The position numbers and the translations under genes were made by a program. Below the pieces are notes generated by a model. That model made no database searches. It was not told the DNA's origin and was given only the letters and a program-made list of their open reading frames with translations. A stretch of 64,000 nt of DNA from Leuconostocaceae bacterium ESL0723 (GTDB taxonomy: Bacteria > Bacillota > Bacilli > Lactobacillales > Lactobacillaceae), in contig CP113928.1 of NCBI GenBank assembly GCA_029392055.1, positions 432,501-496,500 on the forward strand. Reading direction: 5' to 3'. Shown here one piece after another: positions 1-8,562 of this stretch (position 1 is the first letter of the stretch; each line of letters begins with the position of its first letter).

Positions 1-592
1 TCATCAGCAGCAAAACCCCGTCATGACCGATACGGGCCATTGACCATAAGTTAGGTGGCTGCTTGGTGGTTGGGGTGAGATCGAACTTGAAGTCACCAGT
101 TTCCACGACCGTACCCACCGGGGTGTGCACGGCAACCCCAAAGACATCGGGGATAGAATGAGTGGTCCGGAAGAACTCGACGCTGACCTTGTCAAAGTCA
201 AGGACCGTACCATCGGTGATTTCGTGGAGCTCAACCCGGTTAAGCATCTGCTTTTCTTCGAGTTTGTTTCTGATTAAGGCCATGGCTAGTGGGCCGGCAT
301 AAACGGGTACATTGACGGCCTGCAAAAAGTAGGCAATGGCGCCAATGTGGTCTTCGTGTCCGTGAGTAATTACCAGCGCCTTGACCCGGTCAATGTTTTC
401 GACCAGGTAGGAATAATCAGGGATGACGTAATCAATACCGAGTAGTTCGTCTTCGGGGAATTTGATACCGGCATCCACAACGATAATCTCGTCCTGGTAT
501 TCGATACCATAGGTGTTTTTACCAATTTCCCCGAGGCCGCCTAGGGCGTAGACGCCAACCTCGTTGGGTTTGATGTCAACAGTGTTCGCCAT
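1..592 (-). CDS. rnjA: Ribonuclease J (N-terminal part, truncated by window edge)
   Basis: This is the first 197 codons of a metallo-beta-lactamase-fold ribonuclease that matures and decays RNA by endonucleolytic and 5'-exonucleolytic cleavage. The zinc motif HGHEDH lies at residues 77-82, after the GGLGEIGKN and VVDAGIKFP segments typical of RNase J. The start is the ATG read at 592. It follows the epsilon-subunit gene by two bases, which is the usual rpoY-rnjA pairing in Firmicutes. RNase J1 rather than J2 is inferred from that neighbour. The C-terminal part is outside the window. Confidence 0.93.
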   Translation of the reverse strand, partial: MANTVDIKPNEVGVYALGGLGEIGKNTYGIEYQDEIIVVDAGIKFPEDELLGIDYVIPDYSYLVENIDRVKALVITHGHEDHIGAIAYFLQAVNVPVYAGPLAMALIRNKLEEKQMLNRVELHEITDGTVLDFDKVSVEFFRTTHSIPDVFGVAVHTPVGTVVETGDFKFDLTPTTKQPPNLWSMARIGHDGVLLLM

Positions 593-594
593 AG

Positions 595-807
595 TTAAAA
601 CTTTGTAATCTCAAAGTCAGGGCTGGCTTGCTCATAGGTCAATGATTTGTCAGATAACTCTTCGATGTGCTCCACGTTATAGTTAGTGTTTGCTTGAACC
701 TTGGCCATGGCATCAGGCAGGTCAGTTGCCTCGATGTACATGGAATGGGTTTCTTCACGCTTAGGATTGCGGTCAGGATCTTCTTGGAAATATACTTTAA
801 ATACCAC
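595..807 (-). CDS. rpoY: RNA polymerase epsilon subunit (RpoY, DUF1447)
   Basis: This 70-residue protein matches the small accessory RNA polymerase subunit found only in Firmicutes. It opens [19 protein letters not shown] and carries the [11 protein letters not shown] stretch typical of the family. Translation starts at a GTG (807) with GGAGG five bases upstream. rnjA follows almost immediately, so the two are one operon. Length and neighbour both fit the family. Confidence 0.93.
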   Translation of the reverse strand: MVFKVYFQEDPDRNPKREETHSMYIEATDLPDAMAKVQANTNYNVEHIEELSDKSLTYEQASPDFEITKF

Positions 808-862
808 AATAACCTCCAGTTTCTATTTTTATTTTTTATCACGAACGAAAACCTTATGGTTC

Positions 863-871
863 AGTATACCA
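863..871 (-). promoter_or_regulatory. Probable extended -10 promoter of rpoY-rnjA
   Basis: On the minus strand TATACT is preceded by TGG (an extended -10) about 55 bases upstream of the rpoY GTG. No convincing -35 is seen. The rest of 872-1030 shows no gene I can support. Confidence 0.5.
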
Positions 872-1033
872 TAGTGGGCTTGCCAAATGGCGGTCAATTA
901 AGACTGGTAGCCCAAAAGGGGCCGGTCACTACCGCCCGAGTAGTGCAAGCCTTTTTCTAGTTAAAATCTAGGGAATAACCAGGTTGGTTAGGCCCAAAAT
1001 CTTTGCCCAATCCGTGTTTTTACGCCCTCTTTC

Positions 1034-1042
1034 TGGTATACT
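1034..1042 (+). promoter_or_regulatory. Probable extended -10 promoter of efp
   Basis: TGG-TATACT lies 40 bases upstream of the efp ATG. The -35 region is not well conserved. The 275-base gap between rpoY and efp holds this and the divergent rpoY promoter and nothing else I can support. Confidence 0.45.
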
Positions 1043-1082
1043 CGCTATACATAATCTTATTGAATAAAGAGGAATTTAGCTC

Positions 1083-1643
1083 ATGGCAATTGGCATGAAT
1101 GATTTGAAGACTGGTTTGACGATTGAATACAACAATTCAATCTGGCGTGTTTTGGAATTCCAGCACGTTAAGCCAGGTAAGGGTGCAGCCTTTGTGCGCT
1201 CAAAGTTGAAGAACCTGCGGACCGGGGCCGTTCAGGAAGTCACTTTCCGTCCTGGTGATAAGTTCGAACAGGCTGACATTACGACCCGTCCAATGTCATA
1301 CCTATATGAAGAAAACGGTGGCCGGGTTTTCATGGACACTGAAACCTATGAACAGATCAACATCCCAGATGACAATCTGAAGGATGCCTTGAAGTTTATG
1401 TTGGAAGGTATGGAAGTTAAGATTACCATGTTTGGTGGTGAAATCCTGGGTGCTGAGTTGCCATCCACGGTCAACTTGAAGGTCACTGAGACCCAGCCTG
1501 GTATCAAGGGCGCTACCGCCACTGGTTCCGGTAAGCCAGCTACTTTGGAGACCGGGGCCGTGATTACGGTTCCTGACTTCGTCAAGGAAGGCGAAACCAT
1601 CATCGTCAACACCGATGAAGGTGCCTACAAGGGTCGGGCCTAA
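1083..1643 (+). CDS. efp: Translation elongation factor P
   Basis: EF-P relieves ribosomes stalled on polyproline stretches. At 186 residues it has normal family length and all three domains: the N-terminal KOW-like domain and two OB folds. The loop KPGKGAAF places the residue usually modified at Lys33. The ATG at 1083 follows AGAGGAA. It heads an efp-asp23-nusB cluster that is common in Firmicutes. The modifying enzymes for Lys33 are not in the window. Confidence 0.97.
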   Translation: MAIGMNDLKTGLTIEYNNSIWRVLEFQHVKPGKGAAFVRSKLKNLRTGAVQEVTFRPGDKFEQADITTRPMSYLYEENGGRVFMDTETYEQINIPDDNLKDALKFMLEGMEVKITMFGGEILGAELPSTVNLKVTETQPGIKGATATGSGKPATLETGAVITVPDFVKEGETIIVNTDEGAYKGRA

Positions 1644-1691
1644 GTTTTAGGACGGTATTAATCGTTATTAGCAGTATTTTAGGGGTTTAAA

Positions 1692-2144
1692 ATGGTTGGA
1701 AGTATTAAAAATCGTGCGGTCGGCAGTCACAACTTTACCCTGCCAACCCACAATGACATTGCTGGGGTTACTCAGGTTACGCCTGGGGCACTGCAGACCA
1801 TTGCCCAGGGTGCCATTGAAGAAGTGCCAGGTGTCTATGCGATGCGTGGTAGTCTGACTGACAGTTTTAGCAAGGTCTTTGGGGCCAAGATGTTTGGCTC
1901 TGGCGTTGAACTCAGCCAAGACGAAGAAGGTTTGGTAATTGACGCCTTTGTCTTCTTGGATTATGGGGTGACAGTCCCTCGGGTGGCTTTGGCTGTCCAG
2001 CAGGCCGTGATTGGCCGCCTGAAGAACCAGACCGGTTTGACGGTTAGCCAGGTTAATGTTGAGGTTTCTGGCATTGTGCCGGTAAAGGATAGCCACCAGG
2101 TTGATCCTAACCACCTCTTTGATGAGACCGAGGTAAGCGAGTGA
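1692..2144 (+). CDS. Asp23/Gls24 family envelope stress protein
   Basis: This 150-residue protein belongs to the alkaline-shock Asp23 family (YqhY-like in this position). The core segment from about residue 22 to 125 includes VTPGALQTIAQGAIEEVPGV and a following beta-rich part. It is predicted cytoplasmic, with no signal or membrane segment. It sits between efp and nusB and overlaps nusB by four bases, so co-translation is likely. The family is linked to cell-envelope stress and lipid metabolism; its exact role here is not visible. Confidence 0.9.
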   Translation: MVGSIKNRAVGSHNFTLPTHNDIAGVTQVTPGALQTIAQGAIEEVPGVYAMRGSLTDSFSKVFGAKMFGSGVELSQDEEGLVIDAFVFLDYGVTVPRVALAVQQAVIGRLKNQTGLTVSQVNVEVSGIVPVKDSHQVDPNHLFDETEVSE

Positions 2145-2548
2145 TGACTGAGACGACCCGTCACAGTGAGCGTCAAGCTGCCTTTCAGATTCTGTTCAAC
2201 CTGGCCCGTTATGGCCAGGGGACTGACCGGCAGACGGTTTACAACTTGGTTTTGGGTGACCAGCAGCCCAGTGATTTCTTAAATACCATGGTGGAGGGTG
2301 TTTTGAACAATACCGCTGACCTGGATGACTTGATTAAGCCCCATCTCAAGGCTGGTTGGTCACTGAAGCGGATTAGCACCACTGACCTGGTTATTTTGCG
2401 CTTGGCCCTTTATGAGCTGACCATCCTCAAGGACAGCCCTTATAAGGTCGTTGTTAACGAGGCGGTTGAGCTGGCCAAGGATTTTGCTGACCCAGAAGAT
2501 GCCAAGTTTGTGAACGGCTTGCTGAAAAATTTTGCACCTGAAACTTAA
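2141..2548 (+). CDS. nusB: Transcription antitermination factor NusB
   Basis: NusB binds boxA RNA with NusE (S10) during rRNA transcription antitermination. The protein has 135 residues, the usual length, and the all-helical NusB fold is suggested by ERQAAFQILF near the N terminus and YKVVVNEAVELAKDF near the C terminus. The ATG overlaps the end of the Asp23 gene. A strong terminator follows directly. In many relatives folD and xseA come next; here the tatD cluster does. Confidence 0.96.
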   Translation: MMTETTRHSERQAAFQILFNLARYGQGTDRQTVYNLVLGDQQPSDFLNTMVEGVLNNTADLDDLIKPHLKAGWSLKRISTTDLVILRLALYELTILKDSPYKVVVNEAVELAKDFADPEDAKFVNGLLKNFAPET

Positions 2549-2559
2549 CGATTTAGTTC

Positions 2560-2588
2560 AAAATACCCAGCTTGCTGGGTATTTTTTA
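2560..2588 (+). terminator. Rho-independent terminator after nusB
   Basis: A 9-bp stem (AATACCCAG/CTGGGTATT) with a CTTG loop is followed by a T run. It closes the efp-asp23-nusB operon. Confidence 0.9.
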
Positions 2589-2618
2589 TCGTTTTAGTAG
2601 AAAGAGGAGTTTTAAGAC

Positions 2619-3413
2619 ATGGCAATTTATGATTCCAGCCGTAAGCGGGCCGCCAGCTATGACAGCCACACCCATTTAAACGATGACAAGCTTTTCCATG
2701 ACGTGGCCGCTTATGTCGGCCGGGCCCACGAATTTGACGTCATGCAGATGAACGTGGTTGGCTATGACGCCCTGGGAAACCAGCGGGCCTTGGAGATTGC
2801 CCGCAAATATGAGGGCATCCAGGCGGTCTTGGGTTACCAGCCCGAAGACAGCGTGGATTTTGATCAGGCCGCCCAGGATACGTTGGCTAAGCAGTTAAAA
2901 GACGACCAGGTGGTTGGCGTGGGGGAGACCGGCCTGGATTATCACTGGGATACGCCGGTTGATGTCCAGATGGCAGCCTTCCAGACCCACCTGGACCTGG
3001 CTAAGAGTCTAGACTTGCCGGTTATCATTCACAACCGCGAGGCCTTTCAGGATGTTTATGACCAGCTGAAGGCCAGCCAAATTCACCGCGGGGTCATCCA
3101 CAGTTTTTCAGGTACCCCGGAACAGGCCCAGGCCTTTGCCGACTTAGGTTTTTACATTTCCTTTAGTGGGGTGGTCAGCTTTAAGAAGGCACCCGAAGTC
3201 CGGGCTGCTGCCCAGGCCTTACCCCATGACCAAATCCTAGTTGAAACCGACGCGCCCTACCTGGCCCCCGTCCCTAAGCGGGGCCAAACTAACGAGCCCG
3301 CCTTTGTGGCCTATGTCATCGATAGCTTGGCCGAAACCCTGTCAATGACCGCTGACGAAGTGGCCGATTTTACCCGGCAAAACGCCCAGCGCCTCTTTTT
3401 AAACCATGACTGA
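2619..3413 (+). CDS. tatD: TatD family metal-dependent deoxyribonuclease
   Basis: This 264-residue TIM-barrel hydrolase carries the TatD metal residues: HTH at residues 17-19, GETGLDY (Glu), IIHNRE (His), VIHSFSG (His) and ETDAPYL (Asp). The family has 3'-5' DNase activity in DNA repair and turnover. The ATG follows AAGAGGAG. It overlaps rnmV by eight bases, reproducing the common tatD-rnmV-rsmA arrangement. The extra N-terminal dozen residues before the usual start are mildly unusual. Confidence 0.93.
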   Translation: MAIYDSSRKRAASYDSHTHLNDDKLFHDVAAYVGRAHEFDVMQMNVVGYDALGNQRALEIARKYEGIQAVLGYQPEDSVDFDQAAQDTLAKQLKDDQVVGVGETGLDYHWDTPVDVQMAAFQTHLDLAKSLDLPVIIHNREAFQDVYDQLKASQIHRGVIHSFSGTPEQAQAFADLGFYISFSGVVSFKKAPEVRAAAQALPHDQILVETDAPYLAPVPKRGQTNEPAFVAYVIDSLAETLSMTADEVADFTRQNAQRLFLNHD

Positions 3414-3969
3414 CATAGTGCCTATTCGTGAATTTATCGTGGTTGAGGGCCGGGCGGATACCCAAAATCTCAGTCGGGCCGTGATCGCGGACACGATTGA
3501 AACCGGGGGGAGTGCCTTAAATGAAGTCACCCTGGACCGGATTGCACAGGCAGTCAAAACCCGCGGGGCGATTGTCCTGACCGATCCGGACTTTAATGGC
3601 CTGCGACTTCGCCAAAAAATTTTAGCAGCGGTACCTGGCTGTCTAGAAGCCTTCATTAGTCAAGACCAGGGGCGGGCGGCCCGGGATAATCCCCACAAGT
3701 CCTTGGGGGTTGAGCATGCCAGTCCGGCTGTGATTCAGGCGGCCTTAGCAGCAGTGGTCCACCCGAGTTCAGCCGGGCTGGCTTCAGATATTGACCGGGA
3801 TTTTCTGCTCCAGGCGGGTCTCTTGGGCGGTCCGGCGGCGAGTGCTAAGCGGCAGCTAGTCGGTGAGCAGCTGCATCTGGGCTATAGTAATGGCAAACAG
3901 TTCTACCGCCGCCTGAGGGCTTATGGTTATCAACAGGCCGATGTCTTAGCGGCTTTGAAAGGAAAGTAA
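3406..3969 (+). CDS. rnmV: Ribonuclease M5
   Basis: RNase M5 performs the final maturation of 5S rRNA. The 187-residue protein begins with a Toprim domain whose acidic residues are visible in IVVEGRADT and LTDPDFNG. The C-terminal half (LGYSNGKQFYRRL) is the family-specific RNA-binding region. The ATG overlaps the end of tatD, and rsmA starts directly after its stop, so the three genes are translationally linked. Confidence 0.95.
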   Translation: MTDIVPIREFIVVEGRADTQNLSRAVIADTIETGGSALNEVTLDRIAQAVKTRGAIVLTDPDFNGLRLRQKILAAVPGCLEAFISQDQGRAARDNPHKSLGVEHASPAVIQAALAAVVHPSSAGLASDIDRDFLLQAGLLGGPAASAKRQLVGEQLHLGYSNGKQFYRRLRAYGYQQADVLAALKGK

Positions 3970-4842
3970 ATGTCCAAATCAATTGATATTGGCAGTCCAA
4001 CCCGGACTCAGGCCATCTTAAATGAGTACGGTTTGCGGGCTAAGAAGAAGTTGGGCCAAAATTTTTTGACCGACGGCAATGTCTTGGCCCATATCGTCGA
4101 TACGGCGGCAGTAACTGATACGGATCTGGTAGTTGAGATTGGACCCGGCATCGGGGCCCTAACTGAGCACTTGGCCCGTCAAGCCCGGGACGTTTTAGCG
4201 GTGGAAGTTGACCCCCAGATGATTGAAGTGCTGGATGAGACCATGCTGCCTTACCAAAACGTCCACGTGGTCGAGGCCGATGTCTTAAAAACCAACCTGG
4301 CTGACCTAGCCCAGACAGCCTTTGGTCAGGCGGGCCCCTTAAAAATTGTTGCTAACCTGCCGTACTACATCACCACGCCGATCTTGATGCACCTCCTGGC
4401 GGCCGGTTTGGACTGGACAAACATGGTGGTGATGATGCAAAAAGAAGTGGCTGAACGCCTATCGGCCCCAGTTGGCAGCAAGGAATACGGCGTTTTGACC
4501 CTGATGCTGACCTACTATGCCCGGGCCGAACTAGCCTTTATCGTGCCGGCCCGTTCCTTTAGCCCAGCACCCAGGGTGGATAGTGCCGTCGTCAAGTTAG
4601 TGCCGATTAGGGACGGTGAGACGGTTGAGAATCCAACCGCCCTCTTTGACCTGATTAAGGCCTGCTTTGCCCACCGGCGCAAGAGCTTGTGGAACAACTT
4701 ATTGCAACGTTATGGGAAGGCCCCGGACACCAAGGAGCGCCTGACTGCGGCCTTGTCCCAGGCCGAAATTGACCCAGGAATCCGGGCTGAACGGTTAACC
4801 CTAGCTGACTTTATCCGGCTTTACCGGGCGGTACAGGCATAA
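3970..4842 (+). CDS. rsmA: 16S rRNA dimethyladenosine transferase RsmA (KsgA)
   Basis: The enzyme dimethylates two adjacent adenosines in the 3'-terminal hairpin of 16S rRNA, using S-adenosylmethionine. The 290-residue protein shows LGQNFLTD, the SAM-binding EIGPGIGALTE and the catalytic NLPYYI motif. The start lies directly after the rnmV stop. Length and gene order match the family. Confidence 0.97.
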   Translation: MSKSIDIGSPTRTQAILNEYGLRAKKKLGQNFLTDGNVLAHIVDTAAVTDTDLVVEIGPGIGALTEHLARQARDVLAVEVDPQMIEVLDETMLPYQNVHVVEADVLKTNLADLAQTAFGQAGPLKIVANLPYYITTPILMHLLAAGLDWTNMVVMMQKEVAERLSAPVGSKEYGVLTLMLTYYARAELAFIVPARSFSPAPRVDSAVVKLVPIRDGETVENPTALFDLIKACFAHRRKSLWNNLLQRYGKAPDTKERLTAALSQAEIDPGIRAERLTLADFIRLYRAVQA

Positions 4843-4846
4843 ACAG

Positions 4847-4871
4847 TTGTCAATTAGGCATAGTTGACAAG
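4847..4871. other. Inverted repeat between rsmA and veg
   Basis: TTGTCAA and TTGACAA form a perfect 7-bp inverted repeat with a 10-base spacer just after rsmA. No T run follows, so it is not a standard terminator. It could be a protein-binding site or an mRNA 3' hairpin. Confidence 0.4.
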
Positions 4872-4886
4872 TGCGAGGGCCTAAAT

Positions 4887-4915
4887 TTGAGAAAAATTTA
4901 ATATTGTGCTAAACT
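4887..4915 (+). promoter_or_regulatory. Promoter of veg
   Basis: A -35 TTGAGA and an extended -10 (TGC-TAAACT) are separated by 17 bases, 34 bases upstream of the veg ATG. Confidence 0.75.
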
Positions 4916-4949
4916 GGTATATGTCTTTACGCGAAAGGTGGAGTACTAA

Positions 4950-5183
4950 ATGCCAACGAATTTAGCAGATATAAAATCCCAGCTGGAGGCTCACGTAGGT
5001 GAAGAGGTCACGGTCGTATCACAGGCCGGCCGCAAGAAGGTAACGGAACGCTCAGGAATTTTACGTTCAACCTTCCCCTCCCTCTTCGTCGTCGAATTGA
5101 ATGATGAGACACGTTTTGACCGGGCATCTTATAGTTATACCGATATCTTAACGAAGAATGTCGCTATTACTTTTGCTGACTAG
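4950..5183 (+). CDS. veg: Veg family protein
   Basis: This 77-residue protein matches the Veg family, small SH3-like proteins linked to biofilm formation and early sporulation regulation in Bacillus. Typical segments are RKKVTERSGIL and LFVVELND. Its own strong promoter and a terminator make it a monocistronic unit. Its place after rsmA is the canonical one. The function in lactic acid bacteria is not established. Confidence 0.93.
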   Translation: MPTNLADIKSQLEAHVGEEVTVVSQAGRKKVTERSGILRSTFPSLFVVELNDETRFDRASYSYTDILTKNVAITFAD

Positions 5184-5194
5184 CAGCTGTTGTC

Positions 5195-5222
5195 AAAAAA
5201 GCCCCAAAAGGGGCTTTTTTTT
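5195..5222 (+). terminator. Terminator after veg
   Basis: AAAAAAGCCCC, an AAAA loop and GGGGC followed by eight T form a strong rho-independent terminator. Confidence 0.92.
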
Positions 5223-5262
5223 ATCAAGAAAATGAAGCAGATTTATGCAGTGAGGCAAAGCG

Positions 5263-6123
5263 ATGAATAAGCAGGTCTTGTACGCCGTGCTGACCCTGGC
5301 CCTGATTCCAATCGGTTGTGCCCTGGTTGCTTGGCATATCCTGGCCCATCCGGCGACGGTTCAATCAGCTCGGGTCCGGGTGGTGAGCGATAACTGGGCC
5401 CTGACCAGTTTAACAACCAGTCTAGCTGGTAAGCGTACGCAGATTGATACTTTTACTGGACCCATTAATAGCGGTCATGAACAAAATCGACTCCAAGAGG
5501 CCGAGCTGGTTTTGGCGGCTGGCCACCAGGATGAACTGATTAGCAAGGTGGACCAGTGGACCCTAAAACCTAAAATCACGATTGCCAGTGATTACCAGGA
5601 GCCAGCTGGCCCCAATGTTCCCTGGTTAGATCCAGATTTCACCAAGCGCCTCACCGGGGCGCTAACGGATGATTTGGCCGATGTCGACCCGCATAGCCGG
5701 GATACTTACTTGCAGAAACAGACTAAGGTTAATCAGACCCTGACTCAGTCGATTAAGGTTAAGGATCAGATTAAAAAGGTGGCCCAGGGGCAAACTTACC
5801 TGAACCTGGGGAACCGGGATTGGACTGACTTGGGCTTCTTGGGCTTGAAAAAGCTGAGTCAGCCCAGTCCTGACCAGTGGGATGATGATGCTTGGAATAA
5901 CTTTAATACCGTCTTATCCCAGGGCCAGGTCAAATTCCTATTAATTGACCAGGACAGTGCGCGCAGTGCTGATGGTCAGCTGGTCCTTTCACAGGCGGCT
6001 CAGGCCGGGGTACCAACCCTGATTTGGCAGGACTACGGTAACGGTTCAACTAGTTTTTTGAACTGGCAGTTACAGAAATTGAAGTTGATTCAAACCACCC
6101 TTGATGGGACAAAGAAGGAATAA
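5263..6123 (+). CDS. Divergent ZnuA-like substrate-binding protein of a metal ABC transporter
   Basis: This 286-residue protein has an N-terminal hydrophobic segment (about residues 5-27) and then a cluster-9 (ZnuA/AdcA-type) binding fold. It is identified mainly by position, because an ABC ATPase and a ZnuB-like permease follow at once. The family landmark usually read HxWLDP appears as VPWLDP (residues 119-124), so the metal-ligand His is missing. The second conserved His region reads NLGNRDW (181-187), again without His. His72 in the SGHEQN segment may be the one ligand kept. A lipobox is poor (IPIGC). The substrate could differ from zinc. Confidence 0.75.
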   Translation: MNKQVLYAVLTLALIPIGCALVAWHILAHPATVQSARVRVVSDNWALTSLTTSLAGKRTQIDTFTGPINSGHEQNRLQEAELVLAAGHQDELISKVDQWTLKPKITIASDYQEPAGPNVPWLDPDFTKRLTGALTDDLADVDPHSRDTYLQKQTKVNQTLTQSIKVKDQIKKVAQGQTYLNLGNRDWTDLGFLGLKKLSQPSPDQWDDDAWNNFNTVLSQGQVKFLLIDQDSARSADGQLVLSQAAQAGVPTLIWQDYGNGSTSFLNWQLQKLKLIQTTLDGTKKE

Positions 6124-6126
6124 ATT

Positions 6127-6816
6127 ATGGTGACAATTGCAGCCCGTGATTTGGGTATCCGCTACGGCAAGACCAGTATCTTGTCGGATGTTAATTTTCA
6201 AATTCAGTCTGGTTCCTTCGTGGTCATTTTAGGGGATAACGGGGCCGGGAAAACCAGTCTGATTCGTACGATTTTAGGGCAAACCCAACCCAGTACCGGG
6301 ACGTTAACCGTCCAGGCCGAAAAGATTGGCTACGTGCCTCAATTTCGATCGATTTCAGCTGATTATCCGCTGAGTGTCCGCGACTTTGTCGGTCTCGGCT
6401 TTAATCAGCCAGGTCGGCTCTGGTTTAATGCCCAAGAAAAGGCAGCGATTCAGGCGGCCATTAAACAGGTTGATTTGGCGGATCTAGCTAACCATCGGCT
6501 GGGCCTGTCTTCAGGTGGGCAAAAGCAGCGGGCCTTTGTCGCCCAGGCCCTGGCCCAAGAGCCAGATCTCTTAATCTTAGATGAGCCGACGGCGAGCCTA
6601 GATGAGAAGCACAGTCTCGCCCTGGTAAAAATGGTGCGCCGCCTGCAACAGGAGCGGGGGCTGACCGTTTTGTGGATTACCCATGATACCCAGTGGATTA
6701 ACGACTATGCCGATGACTATCTCTGGTTGGCCCACTGTGACCTCAAGCAGGGTAAGATTGCTGATTTAGCGCAGGATGTGCCCGGTGGTCACCGCCAGGA
6801 GGTTAACCATGTTTGA
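6127..6816 (+). CDS. Metal ABC transporter ATP-binding protein (ZnuC/AdcC-like)
   Basis: This 229-residue ATPase energises uptake through the permease that follows. Walker A is GDNGAGKT (residues 36-43), the signature is LSSGGQKQR and Walker B is LLILDEPTA, all intact. The Q-loop segment IGYVPQFRSI is typical of the zinc/manganese subfamily. It starts three bases after the binding protein and overlaps the permease start, so the three form an operon. Confidence 0.92.
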   Translation: MVTIAARDLGIRYGKTSILSDVNFQIQSGSFVVILGDNGAGKTSLIRTILGQTQPSTGTLTVQAEKIGYVPQFRSISADYPLSVRDFVGLGFNQPGRLWFNAQEKAAIQAAIKQVDLADLANHRLGLSSGGQKQRAFVAQALAQEPDLLILDEPTASLDEKHSLALVKMVRRLQQERGLTVLWITHDTQWINDYADDYLWLAHCDLKQGKIADLAQDVPGGHRQEVNHV

Positions 6817-7600
6817 ATATAGCTTTATGCAAAATGCCTTTATGGCGGGAACCGTGGTCAGCATTGTGGCCGCGGTGGTGGGGACCTTCGTGGTTGCGCG
6901 TAACTATGCCTTTTTGACCCACTCATTGAGTGAAATTGGTTTCGCCGGGGCCGCCTTTGGCTTTTGGATTGGTTGGCCACCGCTCTTGGGGATGATGGCG
7001 GCCACCTTTTTGTCGTCTCTATCGATTGGAGCCTTAGATTCCCGCTATACCAAGCGGGACAACGTGACCAGTGCGGTCTCAGCCCTGGCAATTGGATTAG
7101 GCATCCTATTTTTAGCCCTGGGACACACTGCAACCAGCGCCGCGACCGGAATTCTCTTTGGTTCGGTGCTAGGCATTAGCCACTTTGATCTGCTGGTCTT
7201 ACTGGCTCTGGCCCTGGTAGTTCTGCTAGTGATGTTGGTTGACTACCGGCCCCTGCGTCAGTTGGCCTTTGACGAGGCTGGTATTTATCGCGATAGCTGG
7301 TCAGTCCGGATTACCAAGTATCTCTTTTTGGCCGTGATTGCCTTAACGGTTAGTATTTCGGCCCAGCTAGTCGGCTCACTTTTAATCTTTGTTTTGATTA
7401 CCCTGCCGGCCGCCAGTGCCAAGTACTGGGTGACCGGGGTAGCCCGGCTGATGGCCGTGGCGGTCGCCTTTGCCCTCTTTGGGACCTGGATGGGTCTAAC
7501 CCTGGCCTATTTGACCAACCTGCCCACCAGCTTCTTTATCGCGACCATTGAGGTGGCGATTTATCTCCTATCCCTGTGGAGCTTCCGCCAGCGGGCCTGA
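6809..7600 (+). CDS. Metal ABC transporter permease (ZnuB/AdcB-like)
   Basis: This 263-residue integral membrane protein has about seven or eight hydrophobic segments and the family pattern NYAFLTHSLSEIGFAGAAFG. I chose the ATG at 6809 because AGGAGG lies six bases upstream; an earlier in-frame start at 6776 would place that site inside the gene. It overlaps the ATPase gene by eight bases. It forms the membrane channel for the divalent-metal uptake system begun by the two preceding genes. Confidence 0.92.
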   Translation: MFEYSFMQNAFMAGTVVSIVAAVVGTFVVARNYAFLTHSLSEIGFAGAAFGFWIGWPPLLGMMAATFLSSLSIGALDSRYTKRDNVTSAVSALAIGLGILFLALGHTATSAATGILFGSVLGISHFDLLVLLALALVVLLVMLVDYRPLRQLAFDEAGIYRDSWSVRITKYLFLAVIALTVSISAQLVGSLLIFVLITLPAASAKYWVTGVARLMAVAVAFALFGTWMGLTLAYLTNLPTSFFIATIEVAIYLLSLWSFRQRA

Positions 7601-7624
7601 AGCGGGCTTGACGATACCCGGCTA

Positions 7625-7637
7625 AATACCGAACGTT
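7625..7637 (+). promoter_or_regulatory. PurBox-like operator upstream of purR
   Basis: AATACCGAACGTT matches the PurR box AWWWCCGAACWWT at 12 of 13 positions. It also contains the palindrome CGAACGTTCG. It lies just upstream of an extended -10 (TGG-TATAAT, -10 at 7660-7665), so autoregulation of purR is a fair inference. Confidence 0.6.
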
Positions 7638-7656
7638 CGTTTTTCTAAACAAATCG

Positions 7657-7665
7657 TGGTATAAT
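7657..7665 (+). promoter_or_regulatory. Extended -10 promoter of purR
   Basis: TGG-TATAAT lies 58 bases upstream of the purR ATG, after the PurBox-like site. Confidence 0.65.
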
Positions 7666-7722
7666 TTTTCCTAATGTAAACAAGTAAAAGGGGGATGCTC
7701 GCTAGGCGAGTGTTGCACAAAA

Positions 7723-8562
7723 ATGAAAACAAGACGCTCTGATCGATTGGTAGACATGGGACGCTACCTACTGGAAAATCCACGGGAGTTAGTTTCCCTG
7801 TCTTTTTTTTCGGACCGCTACCAATCAGCTAAGTCCTCAATTTCAGAAGACCTAGCCATTATTAAGCGCACTTATGAGGAGCGGGGGACCGGTCTAATTA
7901 AAACCGTGCCCGGTGCCGCTGGTGGGGTTCGCTTTGTTCCTTACATGGAACCAGCCGAGGCCCAGGAATTTATTGCTGAAATCCAGACCCTGGTGAGTGA
8001 TGACGACCGGGTTTTGCCGGGTGGTTACGTTTACCTTTCTGATTTATTGGGCAGCCCCCGGATTCTCCGGCAGGCAGGCCGCTTAATTACTAGTCAGTAC
8101 CTGGATACGCCAATTGATGCAGTTATGACCGCGGCTACCAAGGGGGTGCCCCTGGCTCAAGCTGTCGCCAACCAGCTCAACGTCCCCTTTGTGATTGTCC
8201 GTGACGATGCCAAGGTCACTGAGGGTCCAATGGTTTCGGTCAATTACCTAACTGGTTCTTCCAAACGGGTTGAAAAAATGGCCCTGTCCCGCCGGTCACT
8301 CAAGCCCGGCTCCCGGGTTTTGATTGTCGATGACTTTATGAAGGCTGGTGGTACCATCCAGGGGATGCAAACCCTGGTGCGCGAGTTTGAAGGTACGGTG
8401 GTCGGTACGGCTGTCTTTGCCGAAGGCCGTTCCACGGTTCGTTTGCTAGACGACTTCACGGCCCTCTTGCACGTGGAAACCAACTTAGACAGTGGGCAGC
8501 CAATCTTAGTACAGCCCGGTAACTACGCTGAGGAAATTTATGGTCAAGGAGAGGCCCAATGA
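7723..8562 (+). CDS. purR: Purine operon regulator PurR
   Basis: PurR is a PRPP-sensing transcription regulator of purine synthesis and salvage genes. The 279-residue protein has an N-terminal winged helix-turn-helix (about residues 1-72) and a phosphoribosyltransferase-like domain. The PRPP loop VLIVDDFMKAGGT lies at 199-211. It overlaps glmU by four bases, the usual order. PurBox-like sites occur upstream of this gene and upstream of the purine permease at 18151, which suggests one local regulon. It is a repressor in Bacillus and an activator in Lactococcus; which applies here cannot be seen. Confidence 0.96.
   Translation: MKTRRSDRLVDMGRYLLENPRELVSLSFFSDRYQSAKSSISEDLAIIKRTYEERGTGLIKTVPGAAGGVRFVPYMEPAEAQEFIAEIQTLVSDDDRVLPGGYVYLSDLLGSPRILRQAGRLITSQYLDTPIDAVMTAATKGVPLAQAVANQLNVPFVIVRDDAKVTEGPMVSVNYLTGSSKRVEKMALSRRSLKPGSRVLIVDDFMKAGGTIQGMQTLVREFEGTVVGTAVFAEGRSTVRLLDDFTALLHVETNLDSGQPILVQPGNYAEEIYGQGEAQ

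Noticed and set aside
667-960. 97-codon plus-strand ORF opposite rpoY
   Set aside because: It is antisense to rpoY and runs through its promoter; no ribosome binding site or family resemblance.
1668-2114. 148-codon minus-strand ORF opposite the Asp23 gene
   Set aside because: Fully antisense to a recognised gene, with no family resemblance.
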